Assembly (NCBI GenBank): GCA_947494715.1
Contig: CANLWG010000003.1
Location: 1-64,000 of the forward strand
Length of the DNA stretch: 64,000 bases
Reading direction: 5' to 3'
Source: an uncultured Flavobacteriaceae bacterium
GTDB taxonomy: Bacteria > Bacteroidota > Bacteroidia > Flavobacteriales > Flavobacteriaceae
Positions 44,046-53,883 of the stretch are shown here, in pieces. Every line of letters starts with the position of its first letter. Position 1 is the first letter of the stretch. The translations under genes were made by a program, and so were the position numbers. The notes beneath the pieces are model-generated. The model was not told where the DNA came from and made no database searches. It was given only the letters and a program-made list of their open reading frames with translations.

Positions 44046-46445
44046 ATGTTTAAAAACTATCTAAAAATTGCATGGAGGAACCTAGTTAAGAACAAAGGAT
44101 ATTCCGCAATTAATATTGGTGGACTTGCCATAGGAATGGCCTGTTTCCTCATGATCGCCATGTTCATCAAACATGAACTTTCTTATGACAGCTATCATGA
44201 AAGTATTGACAATATTTATCGTGTAGTGCATAACTACGATAATGAATATTCGGGGAATTACCAGGTATGGGGCAACGCCCCTGTTGGGCCAAAGTTAAAA
44301 GAAGACTTTTCCGAGGTATTGCAGACCGTACAATTTTCTGGAAGGTCTAGCAGTCTTCTAAAATATAGGGATAAGTCTTTTCAGGAAAACAACTGCTTTT
44401 ATGTAGATGCAACTGTTTTCCGAATCTTCAGTTGGCCCCTTATTCTTGGAAATCCTGAAACTGCATTGGAAGCACCCTATTCCGTAGTGTTGACCGAAAG
44501 TATGGCTAAAAAATATTTCGGGAACGAAGACCCTATAGGAAAAACCCTAGAAGGTATTGGCGGTAAGGCTGCGGACGGAAAATATACTGTTACGGGAATC
44601 ATGAAGGATATCCCTTCCAATTCTCACTTCAGCTTTGACGCTTTGATGTCCATGGCTTCCTTTTTCAAGACCCGTCCCGAAATATTTGAACAATGGGGTT
44701 ACGTGGATTTTTACACATATTTTTTAACAACTGACCAGTTTGACCCTGTTGCTTTTCAAGCTAAAATGCCTGAATTTTTAAGACGGCATGAGGCATTTAA
44801 TGACGAGTACTATTATAATATACGCTTGGAGGCTTTAAAGGATGCTTATTTGCGTTCCGATGCCGGACGACAACCCGGCGTTACGGGCAGTCTTGCTAAT
44901 GTGTACATTTTTGCCATTATCGGGCTATTTATTCTTGTGATTGCCTGTATTAACTTCATGAACCTCGCTACGGCACGTTCAATGGAACGTGCCAAAGAAG
45001 TGGGGATTAGAAAAGTAATCGGGGCCAATAGAAGTGGACTCATATATCAATTTTTTGGAGAATCATTGGTAATGGTAGCTATAGCTGCGATAATAGGATT
45101 GGCTATTGTAACCTTGTTCTTGCCATGGATGCAGGAACTTACAGGGAAGGATTTTCAAACAACCGATATTTTTAATCTACCTACCCAACTCATTTATATT
45201 GCCACGGCATTATTTACGGGATTGTTGGCTGGGAGCTATCCTGCTTTGATTCTGTCGGGCTTTGCCCCGGTAAGTGTCCTTAAAGGATTGTTTAGGACTT
45301 CTCCCAAGGGAGTCAATTTAAGAAGGAGCCTTGTAGTGTTCCAGTTTAGTCTCTCAGTGGCACTTATCACGAGTACGGCCATTGTGTATTCCCAATTGGG
45401 TTTTATGCTTAACAAAAACCTAGGGTTTGACAGGGAACAGATGTTGGTCATTGATTTCAATGGAGACGTTAAGGTGCGCAATAGTTTGGAAGCAATTAAG
45501 GCTGAGTTTGTTAAGCTTACTGATGTAAAATCCGCTGCAGCATCACGAACTGTACCTGGCACCCATTTTCCCAATGCCGGCACCTCTATTGAATCTGTAG
45601 ATGGGGAGATGACAAGTCAAGGCCCGGCACTTTTTGAAGTAGATGTAGACTTCATACCGCATTATGATATTGAAATGGTTGCAGGGAGGGCCTATTCCCG
45701 TGAATTCCCAACCGACACCATTTCTTCCTTGGTAGTGAACGAATCAGCTGCTAGGCAATTTGGGTATGACGACCCAGGGAAAATTATTGGCAAAAAGTTT
45801 GAACAATGGGGTAGGAAAGGTCAGATTATTGGGGTGACAAAAGATTTCAATTATCAGTCGCTACATCAAAAAGTTGAACCCTTAGCCTTACGCCTGGAAC
45901 CTTTTTCAAGTGGATATCTGAGTCTTGCAGTCCAATCAAAGGACTTGCCTTCTACAATGGAAAAGATTAAAAATATGTGGGAAGCGCTTGTACCCCATAG
46001 ACAGTTCCTAGTAAGCTTTTTGGATGAATCCTTCAATAATCAATACGAGGCGGATATCCGCTTCAAAAAGCTATTTACCCTATTTTCTTGCCTTGCAATT
46101 TTAATCGCATGTCTTGGGCTTTTAGGATTGGCTACGTATAGTGCCGTTCAACGTACCAAAGAAATTGGAATACGAAAAGTATTGGGGGCAGGGGTTCCCA
46201 ATATTGTGGGATTGCTATCAAAGGATTTTCTAAAACTCGTCGGTATTGCCATCTTTATCGCCACTCCATTTTCCTGGTACGCTATGCATCAATGGCTCAA
46301 GGGATACGCCTATCAAATTGAAATGGATTGGTGGGTATTTGGACTTTCAGGTCTTGTGGCGTTATGTATCGCTATTGCGACGGTCAGTTTTCATGCTATT
46401 AAGGCAGCAAACGGAAATCCTGTAAAAAGTTTACGCACGGAATAA
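44046..46445 (+). CDS. Fused FtsX/MacB-type ABC permease (P10)
   Basis: A 799-residue permease 15 bp after P9. The first periplasmic domain has YRVVHNYDNEYSGNYQVWGN and an extra Gly-rich insertion (EGIGGKAADGKY) before the conserved TVTGIMKDIPSNSH. Coupling helices: ERAKEVGIRKVIGANRSGLI and QRTKEIGIRKVLGAGVPNIV. The second periplasmic domain starts with TVPGTHFPNAGTS. It ends NPVKSLRTE. TM1 about 20-40. It has more rare-looking AT-rich codons than its neighbours, but this was judged only by eye. Confidence 0.93.
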   Translation: MFKNYLKIAWRNLVKNKGYSAINIGGLAIGMACFLMIAMFIKHELSYDSYHESIDNIYRVVHNYDNEYSGNYQVWGNAPVGPKLKEDFSEVLQTVQFSGRSSSLLKYRDKSFQENNCFYVDATVFRIFSWPLILGNPETALEAPYSVVLTESMAKKYFGNEDPIGKTLEGIGGKAADGKYTVTGIMKDIPSNSHFSFDALMSMASFFKTRPEIFEQWGYVDFYTYFLTTDQFDPVAFQAKMPEFLRRHEAFNDEYYYNIRLEALKDAYLRSDAGRQPGVTGSLANVYIFAIIGLFILVIACINFMNLATARSMERAKEVGIRKVIGANRSGLIYQFFGESLVMVAIAAIIGLAIVTLFLPWMQELTGKDFQTTDIFNLPTQLIYIATALFTGLLAGSYPALILSGFAPVSVLKGLFRTSPKGVNLRRSLVVFQFSLSVALITSTAIVYSQLGFMLNKNLGFDREQMLVIDFNGDVKVRNSLEAIKAEFVKLTDVKSAAASRTVPGTHFPNAGTSIESVDGEMTSQGPALFEVDVDFIPHYDIEMVAGRAYSREFPTDTISSLVVNESAARQFGYDDPGKIIGKKFEQWGRKGQIIGVTKDFNYQSLHQKVEPLALRLEPFSSGYLSLAVQSKDLPSTMEKIKNMWEALVPHRQFLVSFLDESFNNQYEADIRFKKLFTLFSCLAILIACLGLLGLATYSAVQRTKEIGIRKVLGAGVPNIVGLLSKDFLKLVGIAIFIATPFSWYAMHQWLKGYAYQIEMDWWVFGLSGLVALCIAIATVSFHAIKAANGNPVKSLRTE

Positions 46446-46463
46446 TAATAAAAAACGAGAATC

Positions 46464-48890
46464 ATGTTTAAAAACTATCTAAAAATCGCTTGGCGGAACC
46501 TGATTAAGAACAAAGTGTATTCTTGGATCAACATTGGGGGTTTAGCTATTGGCATCGTAGCCTGTTTGCTCATTCTGCAATATGTCGCCTTTGAATACAG
46601 CTATGAGAATTTTCATGCGCTGAAGGACCGTATTTATCGAGTGCAACAAGATCGGTACGACAATGGTAAGCTTTCCACGCAATGGGCAGCGGGAGCTTAT
46701 GCTGTTGGAAATTCCTTTAAGGAGGCCATACCGGAAATAGAGGAGTACGTAAAGGTCATGGAGACCGCTGATATAATTGTCGAAGTAGAAAACCGGCCTT
46801 TAAAGATTGAAGAAGTATACTTTACCACCAATTCCTTTTTCAACGTTTTTTCCTACCCGCTGCTATATGGCAAAAAGGAAGGCCTTTTAACGGAACCTTA
46901 TACGGCCGCCATTTCCGAGAGTACCGCCCTTAAGATATTTGGGACCACTAATGTGGTGGACAAAATATTGCCCATTAGTGGAAACAAAAACTATAGAATT
47001 ACCGGGGTTTTTAAAGATATGCCTGCCAATACACAGCTTCAGCCCAATTTTTTGGCGTCCTATACCAGTTTTATAGAGCAGGTAAAAACAAACTCCAATG
47101 GGGAACAAAACCCTGAAGAATGGTGGGCGTCGGACGGTTGCTTAACTTATGTATTACTTCAAAAAGGGGTTGACCCAGGCCAAGTTGAAGCAAAATTTGT
47201 TCCCGTGGTCGAAGAAGGAGTAGGCGAACTCATGCGACGTTTTAATGCTTCGGTAACCTACAACCTACAACTACTGACCAACATACATTTGGAGGCGAAT
47301 TATATGATGGAGCCAGCACCGAACGGAGATTCCAAGACCGTACTTCTTTTGTTGGGCATCGCTTTTTTCATTATTGTGATTGCATGGGTCAATTATATAA
47401 ATCTGGCCACGGCCCGTGCCATTGGGCGTGCCAAGGAAGTGGGTGTCCGCAAGACCGTAGGGTCCAATCGCAAACAGTTGATTACCCAATTCTTTTTTGA
47501 ATCTGCATTGTTCAATGGTCTGGCGTTGCTATTGGCCTTGATTATTATGCTAATTGCCCTTCCGGCCTTTAATCAAATCTCGGGTCAACCGGTATCCTAT
47601 GAGTTGCTTGCCAAAACCAATTTTTGGTTGGGCCTTATAGCCTTGTTCTTTTCGGGAGTGCTATTATCCGGGCTGTATCCAGCTATTGTATTATCCAAAT
47701 TTAGACCCGTTGAAGTACTTAAGGGAAACATGGGAGGTACCCAACAAGGAACATTGTTGCGAAAAGGGCTCGTTGTACTTCAATTTACGGCTTCCCTGTT
47801 TTTGTTGATAGGCTCCCTAGTCGTATACCAGCAAATACAGTTTATGCGCGATCAATCCTTGGGGATCGATATTGACCAGACCCTTGTGTTGCGGCCGCCC
47901 ATTGCCACGGATTCTACTTTTGTGGCCCAAAAACAGGCCCTTAAGGAGACGTTATTGCAGTACTCCGCCATAAAAAATGTGGCCGTTTCCTCCATTGTTC
48001 CCGGCGAAGGGACTGGCGGAAATGCCGGAGGTATACGGTTGGTGACCCAAGATGACTCGGAACAAAAACAATACCGGTTTATTCATGTAGACCACGATTT
48101 TTTGGATCTGTATGATACCAAGTTGATAGCCGGCCGAAAGTTTTCCAAGGATTTTGGGGCCGAAGCGGTCAATGTTATTTTTAACCGAAAGGGAATACAA
48201 CATTTGGGTTTTGATGATCCAGAGGAGGCCATAGGGAAACAAATAGAATTTTGGGGCGATCAGTGTACCATAGTAGGGGTTGTGGAAAATTTTCACCAGC
48301 AATCGCTTCGCGATGCGTATGAACCACTTATCCTCAGGTTGAATCCAGGTGTATACGGATACTTCTCCATAAAAACGGAGATGGGCCAAATAGCCCAAAC
48401 TGTTGCTCAGGTACAATCGGAATGGGATGCTTTTTTTCCGGGGAATACCTTTGAATACTTTTTTCTGGACGAACAATTTGACAAGCAGTACAAGGCTGAT
48501 CACAGATTTGGCCAAGTATTTGGGCTGTTTACGCTATTGGCCATCTTCGTGGCCTGTTTGGGGCTGTTCGGTCTCGCCTCCTTCACCACGTTGCAACGCA
48601 CCAGGGAAATAGGGATACGAAAAGTGTTGGGCGCATCAGTACAAGGAATTTTAAAGCTTTTGTACAGGGAATATGCACTTTTATTGGCCTTGGCCTTTTT
48701 AATTTCAATTCCATTGGCCTGGTATATGGCCAGTAATTGGTTGCAGGGGTATGCATTCCGTATTTCCATTCATTGGACATTCTTTGTATGGCCCTTTATA
48801 GCTATAGTGTTTATCGCATTGCTGACAGTAAGTTTTCAATCTATCAAAGCCTCGTTGGCCAATCCGGTAAAGAGCTTGCGTACAGAATAA
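46464..48890 (+). CDS. Fused FtsX/MacB-type ABC permease (P11)
   Basis: An 808-residue permease 18 bp after P10. Its first periplasmic domain has YRVQQDRYDNGKLSTQWAAG and a long polar loop (KTNSNGEQNPEEWWASDG). TM2 is IAFFIIVIAWVNYINLATA, with Trp in place of the Cys common in this position (IACINFMN). Coupling helices: GRAKEVGVRKTVGSNRKQLI and QRTREIGIRKVLGASVQGIL, followed by LYREYALLLALAF rather than SKDFLKLVG. The second periplasmic domain carries SSIVPGEGTGGNAGG. It ends NPVKSLRTE. Confidence 0.93.
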   Translation: MFKNYLKIAWRNLIKNKVYSWINIGGLAIGIVACLLILQYVAFEYSYENFHALKDRIYRVQQDRYDNGKLSTQWAAGAYAVGNSFKEAIPEIEEYVKVMETADIIVEVENRPLKIEEVYFTTNSFFNVFSYPLLYGKKEGLLTEPYTAAISESTALKIFGTTNVVDKILPISGNKNYRITGVFKDMPANTQLQPNFLASYTSFIEQVKTNSNGEQNPEEWWASDGCLTYVLLQKGVDPGQVEAKFVPVVEEGVGELMRRFNASVTYNLQLLTNIHLEANYMMEPAPNGDSKTVLLLLGIAFFIIVIAWVNYINLATARAIGRAKEVGVRKTVGSNRKQLITQFFFESALFNGLALLLALIIMLIALPAFNQISGQPVSYELLAKTNFWLGLIALFFSGVLLSGLYPAIVLSKFRPVEVLKGNMGGTQQGTLLRKGLVVLQFTASLFLLIGSLVVYQQIQFMRDQSLGIDIDQTLVLRPPIATDSTFVAQKQALKETLLQYSAIKNVAVSSIVPGEGTGGNAGGIRLVTQDDSEQKQYRFIHVDHDFLDLYDTKLIAGRKFSKDFGAEAVNVIFNRKGIQHLGFDDPEEAIGKQIEFWGDQCTIVGVVENFHQQSLRDAYEPLILRLNPGVYGYFSIKTEMGQIAQTVAQVQSEWDAFFPGNTFEYFFLDEQFDKQYKADHRFGQVFGLFTLLAIFVACLGLFGLASFTTLQRTREIGIRKVLGASVQGILKLLYREYALLLALAFLISIPLAWYMASNWLQGYAFRISIHWTFFVWPFIAIVFIALLTVSFQSIKASLANPVKSLRTE

Positions 48891-48903
48891 TTCATCAATC
48901 TAC

Positions 48904-48920
48904 ACTGAACCTGTTTCAGT
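48904..48920. repeat. Small hairpin in the P11-P12 gap
   Basis: ACTGAA (48904-48909) and TTCAGT (48915-48920) enclose CCTGT, 14 bp after the P11 stop, with no T-run beyond TATAAAAA. Function unknown. Confidence 0.35.
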
Positions 48921-48935
48921 ATAAAAACCAACATC

Positions 48936-51335
48936 ATGTTTAAAAACTATTTAAAAATCGCCTGGCGAAACTTAAAAAAGAACAAAGGGTATTCGGCCAT
49001 CAATATCGGGGGTCTTGCCCTGGGTATGGCCGTCACCCTTATTATTGGGTTATGGATACAGGACGAGCTTACCCATAACAGCTACTTTAAAAATAAGGAC
49101 AGAATAGCCCAGGTATTCCAGTCACAGACCTTTAACGGTCAGACAGGCACCGGGCCGGCAATTCCAAGACCTTTGGAGGTGGCTCTCCGTGAGGACTTTG
49201 GTGATAATTTTAAGCACCTAGTCATGTCATCGTGGACGAGCTCCCAGTATCTTAACTATGAAGAAAAGAGCCTGTCCAAAACGGGCAATTTTATGCAACG
49301 GGAGGCCCCTGAAATGTTGGACCTCAACATTTTGAAAGGCGAGATGGACGGTCTTCGGGACATCAATTCCATTATGCTTTCCGAATCCGTTGCCCAGGCC
49401 ATATTCGGTGATGAGGAACCTATTGGTAAGGTCTTAAAGGTCAATAGCCAATATGATATGATGGTAACTGCCGTTTACGAGGATATTCCAGCAAATAACT
49501 CCTTCGATGAGGCCGAATTCTTGATGCCCTGGGAAAAATATATTACTACACAGGAATGGGTTAAGAATTCAGTTGATCAATGGGGTAATAACTCCTTTCA
49601 GATGTTCGTGCAAATAGCGGACAATATGACTATGGAACGGGTTTCGGCTACTATTAGGGACGTTAAAAAGAACCGGAACGAGGATTTAGTAGAGTTCAAT
49701 CCGCAATTGTTCCTGTTTCCCATGAGCGAATGGTATTTACGCAACAATTTTGAAAATGGAAAGCAAGTGGGAGGGAGAATAAAGTACGTTTGGCTCTTTG
49801 GTATCATTGGGGCCTTCGTTTTGCTTTTGGCGTGTATCAACTTTATGAACCTAAGTACGGCCCGTTCCGAAAAAAGGAGTAAGGAGGTAGGCATACGAAA
49901 ATCGATAGGCTCTCAACGAAATCAATTGATCAACCAGTTTTTGAGCGAATCTTTCTTGGTAGTCGCATTCGCCTTTATCATTGCCATTTTTATTGTTTTG
50001 TTATCGTTGAACGGGTTTAACGACCTGTCCAGAAAGGAGATTTCCTTTCCTTGGGGCAATATCGGCTTTTGGTTGATTTCAATAGTTTTTGTCCTGATTA
50101 CCTCTTTATTGGCCGGTAGCTATCCTGCTCTTTATTTGTCGTCTTTTAGACCTGTGGATGTTTTAAAGGGAACTTTCAAGGCAGGAAAGTATGCCGGATT
50201 GCCACGGAAAATTTTGGTGGTTTTGCAATTCACGGTTTCCGTGGCTTTTATTATCGGAACGGTCATCGTAATGCAGCAAATAAATCATGCCAAGAATAGG
50301 CCTATAGGGTATGACAAGGAGGGCCTTATACAAATACCGACATTTAGTCAAGACTTTACCGGAAAATATGACTTGATGCGAAGTGAATTTTTGAACTCCA
50401 ACGCAGTACTGGAAATGTCAGCTTCCAGCAGTCCCACTACCCGAATATGGTCCAATCGGAGTGGTTTTGATTGGGAAGGTAAGCCCGAAGGATTTCAGGA
50501 AGATCTGGCCTGGACGGAGGTCACTCACGAATACGTTAAATCACTCAATCTTAAAATACTTCAAGGCAGGGATTTTTCAAGGGAATTTACCACGGATTCC
50601 AATGCCGTACTTATTAACCGAACGGCTTTAAAATATTTGGGACTTACAGATCCCATAGGGATGTTACTGAAGGACGATAGCGAGGAAGATCCAGATCCGC
50701 CTTTAAAAATTATTGGTGTAGTGGAAGACATGATTGCACAATCACCCTATGAGCCGGTAAAACAGGGCGTCTATGTTTTCGATAAAAATGGCAATTCCAG
50801 TTTTTATAATTTACGATTGAACCCAAAGCAAAGCGCTAGTCAAAATCTAGCCGTTATCGAAAGGGTATTCACGGAACATTTTCCGGATATTCCCTTTCGG
50901 TACGATTTTGTGGACGAAGAGTATGGTGAAAAATTTGCAGCCGAGGAACGCATCGGTACCCTTTCCGCTATTTTCACCGCACTCGCCATTCTTATTAGCT
51001 GTCTAGGACTGTTTGGGCTAACTTCTTTTGTTGCGGAACAGCGTACCAAGGAAATAGGGGTTAGAAAAGTATTGGGGGCTTCGGTGTTTAATGTGTGGAA
51101 TATGTTGTCCAAAGACTTTTTAAAACTGGTTACCATTTCCTGTTTTATAGCTATACCCATTTCCTATTATGTGATGAACGGATGGTTACAGGATTACCCG
51201 TATCGGGTAATCTTGGAGTGGTGGATTTTTGCCCTCGCCGTTATCGGGGCATTGGCTATTACAATTCTTACGGTAAGTTTTCAAGCCATTAAGGCGGCGA
51301 ATGCGAATCCGGTAAATAGTTTACGTACGGAATAA
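48936..51335 (+). CDS. Fused FtsX/MacB-type ABC permease (P12), paralogue of P4
   Basis: A 799-residue permease, almost the same length as P4 and aligned with it from end to end: IGLWIQDELTHNSYF, RIAQVFQSQT, PRPLEVALRE, FKHLVMSSW, FLMPWEKYITTQEW, NPQLFLFPMSEWYLRN, SSFYNLRLNPKQSAS. Coupling helices KRSKEVGIRKSIGSQRNQLI and QRTKEIGVRKVLGASVFNVW. It ends NPVNSLRTE. P4 and P12 lie seven genes apart, so this pair arose by duplication to a distant place or by loss of intervening copies. TM1 about 20-40. It is 45 bp after P11. Confidence 0.93.
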   Translation: MFKNYLKIAWRNLKKNKGYSAINIGGLALGMAVTLIIGLWIQDELTHNSYFKNKDRIAQVFQSQTFNGQTGTGPAIPRPLEVALREDFGDNFKHLVMSSWTSSQYLNYEEKSLSKTGNFMQREAPEMLDLNILKGEMDGLRDINSIMLSESVAQAIFGDEEPIGKVLKVNSQYDMMVTAVYEDIPANNSFDEAEFLMPWEKYITTQEWVKNSVDQWGNNSFQMFVQIADNMTMERVSATIRDVKKNRNEDLVEFNPQLFLFPMSEWYLRNNFENGKQVGGRIKYVWLFGIIGAFVLLLACINFMNLSTARSEKRSKEVGIRKSIGSQRNQLINQFLSESFLVVAFAFIIAIFIVLLSLNGFNDLSRKEISFPWGNIGFWLISIVFVLITSLLAGSYPALYLSSFRPVDVLKGTFKAGKYAGLPRKILVVLQFTVSVAFIIGTVIVMQQINHAKNRPIGYDKEGLIQIPTFSQDFTGKYDLMRSEFLNSNAVLEMSASSSPTTRIWSNRSGFDWEGKPEGFQEDLAWTEVTHEYVKSLNLKILQGRDFSREFTTDSNAVLINRTALKYLGLTDPIGMLLKDDSEEDPDPPLKIIGVVEDMIAQSPYEPVKQGVYVFDKNGNSSFYNLRLNPKQSASQNLAVIERVFTEHFPDIPFRYDFVDEEYGEKFAAEERIGTLSAIFTALAILISCLGLFGLTSFVAEQRTKEIGVRKVLGASVFNVWNMLSKDFLKLVTISCFIAIPISYYVMNGWLQDYPYRVILEWWIFALAVIGALAITILTVSFQAIKAANANPVNSLRTE

Positions 51336-51340
51336 AAAGA

Positions 51341-51401
51341 CTTAGACCTGTCAGGGTTAAACTTGTCCGCTCTTTTTGGCGGAAAACCTAACGGGTCTAA
51401 G
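51341..51401. repeat. Nested hairpin repeat between P12 and P13
   Basis: Outer arms 51341-51358 (starting CTTAGACCTGTC) and 51385-51401 (ending GGGTCTAAG) pair imperfectly. Inside, TCCGC (51366-51370) pairs with GCGGA (51379-51383). The outer part resembles 29307-29339; the inner part resembles 53851-53865. Confidence 0.6.
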
Positions 51402-51417
51402 CCAAAAAAAAAGAACC

Positions 51418-53838
51418 ATGTTAAAAAATTATCTAAAAATCGCTTGGCGGAACCTGGCCAAAAACAAACAGCAGACGATCATCAATCTATTGGGCCTAAC
51501 GATTGGTACGGTCAGCTGCCTGACTATTCTATTGTATGTTTTTGCCCAAATGGGTTATGATGAACATCATGAAAACGCCGAATCCATTTACAGGATACAG
51601 ACCAATATTGATGGGGCAAGTTCGGGTACGGAAGATGTCCGTACTGCGGGATCATCACCCCCGATCGCTTTTGCTGCGAAGGATGACTTCCCAGAGATTG
51701 AGGAAGCTACTAGAGTGGTTTTGGTAGACCTGTTTAATGTGGATATTATTAGGGCTGCTGGCAAGGAGAGCGGATTTTACGAGTCCAAGGCCTATTTGGC
51801 CGATTCTACCTTGTTCAAAGTATTTAATTATAAGTTATTAGAAGGTGGTTCTACGGCACTGAACGAACCGAGTACCCTAATTCTTTCCTCATCTCTGGCG
51901 AAGAAATTGTTTAATGATCAAAAGGCATTGGACAAAACGGTCGAGATTTCGGGCTATGACGGAGACCCCCTAAGACTTACGGTAAAAGGTGTTTTTGACG
52001 AGACCTTCGGAAAATCACATTTAAAGCCCAACTATATCATTAGCATGAACACCCCTGGCCTGGGCGAATGGGTGAAGGGCAATGACAACTTCGCACAAAA
52101 CAATTTTGCGTATACCTATTTGAAGTTAAAACCGGGTACCAGTGCAAGAGCTTTGGAGCGAAAATTCCCGAATTTCTTACGGGAACGGGGAGGTAGCGAT
52201 CTTGAGGATATAAACATGAAGAAAGAACTGTTACTTCAAAAAGTAACGGATATACATTTGCATTCCCAGGGAATCATTGGACAGATTGATAGGGTTTCCA
52301 ATATTCAATACCTTTATTTACTGTTGACTTTGGCCTTGTTTATTCAGTTGGTAGCTTGTATCAACTTTATCAATTTGAGCACTGCACGAGCTAACAAAAG
52401 GGCTAAGGAAATAGGGGTGCGAAAGGTAGTCGGCGCAGACAGGAAATCCCTAGTCTCACAATTTTTAGGCGAATCGCTTTTACTATCTTTTTTCTCGATT
52501 TTGGTGAGTATCCCGGTTACATTGATATTGTTACCCTTTATCAATGAATTGGCACAAAGTAGTCTTACCTATATAGACTTATTTCGTCCGGAAATAGTGT
52601 ATTCCCTTTTAGGCATAGGGTTTTTTACAGGGCTTATAGCCGGGATTTACCCGGCATTGGTATTGTCTTCCATAAAGCCCATATTGGCCATAAAAAGTAC
52701 GATAAACTTACAGTCCGGCAATAGTGGATTGCGCAAGGGTTTGGTCGTTTTTCAATTTGTAATCTCCATAACGTTGATTAGCACGGTAATCATAGTTATT
52801 CAACAGTTTAACTATACCCAACAAAAGAATCTTGGGTACGAAAAGAACAATTTGATCGGTATTCAATTGAATACACGTAACGCCCGAGATAAGTTTGAAG
52901 GATTAAAATCCGAATTTTTAAAGGTTCCCGGGGTTACCGAAATTTCAGGAAGTAGGGTTTCACCCTCCGAGGATATTATTAACGGTGCTAGCTTTTATCT
53001 GCCGGGGAGAAATCCTGAAGATCGAACCCAGGCACAGGTGAATCTTGTAGGGAAGAACTATATAAATACCATGGGGATCGTTCTTTCAAAAGGTAGGGAT
53101 TTTAGGGAATCGGATAGTACCCAAATCATTGTTAATGAGGCTACGCTCAAGGCCTTTAATATTAAACCGGAAGATGCATTGACTTCTAGACTATTAACGG
53201 GAGGAGCGAATGAATTTGAAATTGTAGGGGTTATGGGCGATTTTCACTTTTCATCCCTCAAAGAGGCCATTCAGCCCTTGGTACTTTTTAGGGATGGTGA
53301 CCCGCATCGGTTGTTGCTCCGTTTCGAGACATCCAATTATGGGGAATTGATGGCCAATTTGGAGGGCATCTGGAAAGCAAATGTCAAGGATTCACCGTTT
53401 GTCCCGGCATTTATTGATAAAGAGGTAGAAAAACTATACGAGGAAGAGAAGCGTGTGGGCCAAATAGCCGCTTTGTTTACCATCTTGGCCATAATCATTA
53501 GCTGCCTGGGTCTCTTTGGGCTGGTGTCTTATATAGCGGAACAAAAGAAAAAGGAAATCGGTATTCGAAAAGTATTGGGTGCCAGTATTAATTCCGTAGT
53601 ACAACTGTTGACCAAGGACTTTCTAAAACTGGTCGGGATTGCCTTTTTGATCGCCTCGCCCATAGCCTATTATTTTATGCAGCGCTGGCTTGAAGATTTT
53701 ACCTATAAAATCGAAATTAATGTTTGGGTGTTTGTCCTGGCCGGAAGTTTTGCGCTGGTCATTACTTTGCTAACAGTAGGCTTTCAATCCATAAAATCCG
53801 CTGTTGCCAATCCGGTAAAAAGTTTGCGTACGGAATAG
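51418..53838 (+). CDS. Fused FtsX/MacB-type ABC permease (P13), pair with P14
   Basis: An 806-residue permease. The frame is open from 51376, but that part lies in the hairpin repeat, and the ATG at 51418 starts the standard MLKNYLKIAWRNL. Its closest relative is the next gene, P14: both have SPPIAFA, FPEI/FPEV, YLADSTLF/YVADSTFF, KTHL-like loops, DIHLHSQGI/DIHLYSKGI and an identical block around EQKKKEIGIRKVLGASINSV. First coupling helix KRAKEIGVRKVVGADRKSLV. It ends NPVKSLRTE. It may be a recent tandem duplicate. TM1 about 20-40. Confidence 0.93.
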   Translation: MLKNYLKIAWRNLAKNKQQTIINLLGLTIGTVSCLTILLYVFAQMGYDEHHENAESIYRIQTNIDGASSGTEDVRTAGSSPPIAFAAKDDFPEIEEATRVVLVDLFNVDIIRAAGKESGFYESKAYLADSTLFKVFNYKLLEGGSTALNEPSTLILSSSLAKKLFNDQKALDKTVEISGYDGDPLRLTVKGVFDETFGKSHLKPNYIISMNTPGLGEWVKGNDNFAQNNFAYTYLKLKPGTSARALERKFPNFLRERGGSDLEDINMKKELLLQKVTDIHLHSQGIIGQIDRVSNIQYLYLLLTLALFIQLVACINFINLSTARANKRAKEIGVRKVVGADRKSLVSQFLGESLLLSFFSILVSIPVTLILLPFINELAQSSLTYIDLFRPEIVYSLLGIGFFTGLIAGIYPALVLSSIKPILAIKSTINLQSGNSGLRKGLVVFQFVISITLISTVIIVIQQFNYTQQKNLGYEKNNLIGIQLNTRNARDKFEGLKSEFLKVPGVTEISGSRVSPSEDIINGASFYLPGRNPEDRTQAQVNLVGKNYINTMGIVLSKGRDFRESDSTQIIVNEATLKAFNIKPEDALTSRLLTGGANEFEIVGVMGDFHFSSLKEAIQPLVLFRDGDPHRLLLRFETSNYGELMANLEGIWKANVKDSPFVPAFIDKEVEKLYEEEKRVGQIAALFTILAIIISCLGLFGLVSYIAEQKKKEIGIRKVLGASINSVVQLLTKDFLKLVGIAFLIASPIAYYFMQRWLEDFTYKIEINVWVFVLAGSFALVITLLTVGFQSIKSAVANPVKSLRTE

Positions 53839-53850
53839 ATCATCAACCTG

Positions 53851-53865
53851 TCCGCTCTTGGCGGA
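53851..53865. repeat. Small hairpin between P13 and P14
   Basis: TCCGC (53851-53855) and GCGGA (53861-53865) enclose TCTTG. The same core, GTCCGCTCTT followed by GGCGGA, occurs within 51365-51383. Confidence 0.5.
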
Positions 53866-53883
53866 TCAAAAAACGATAAGACT

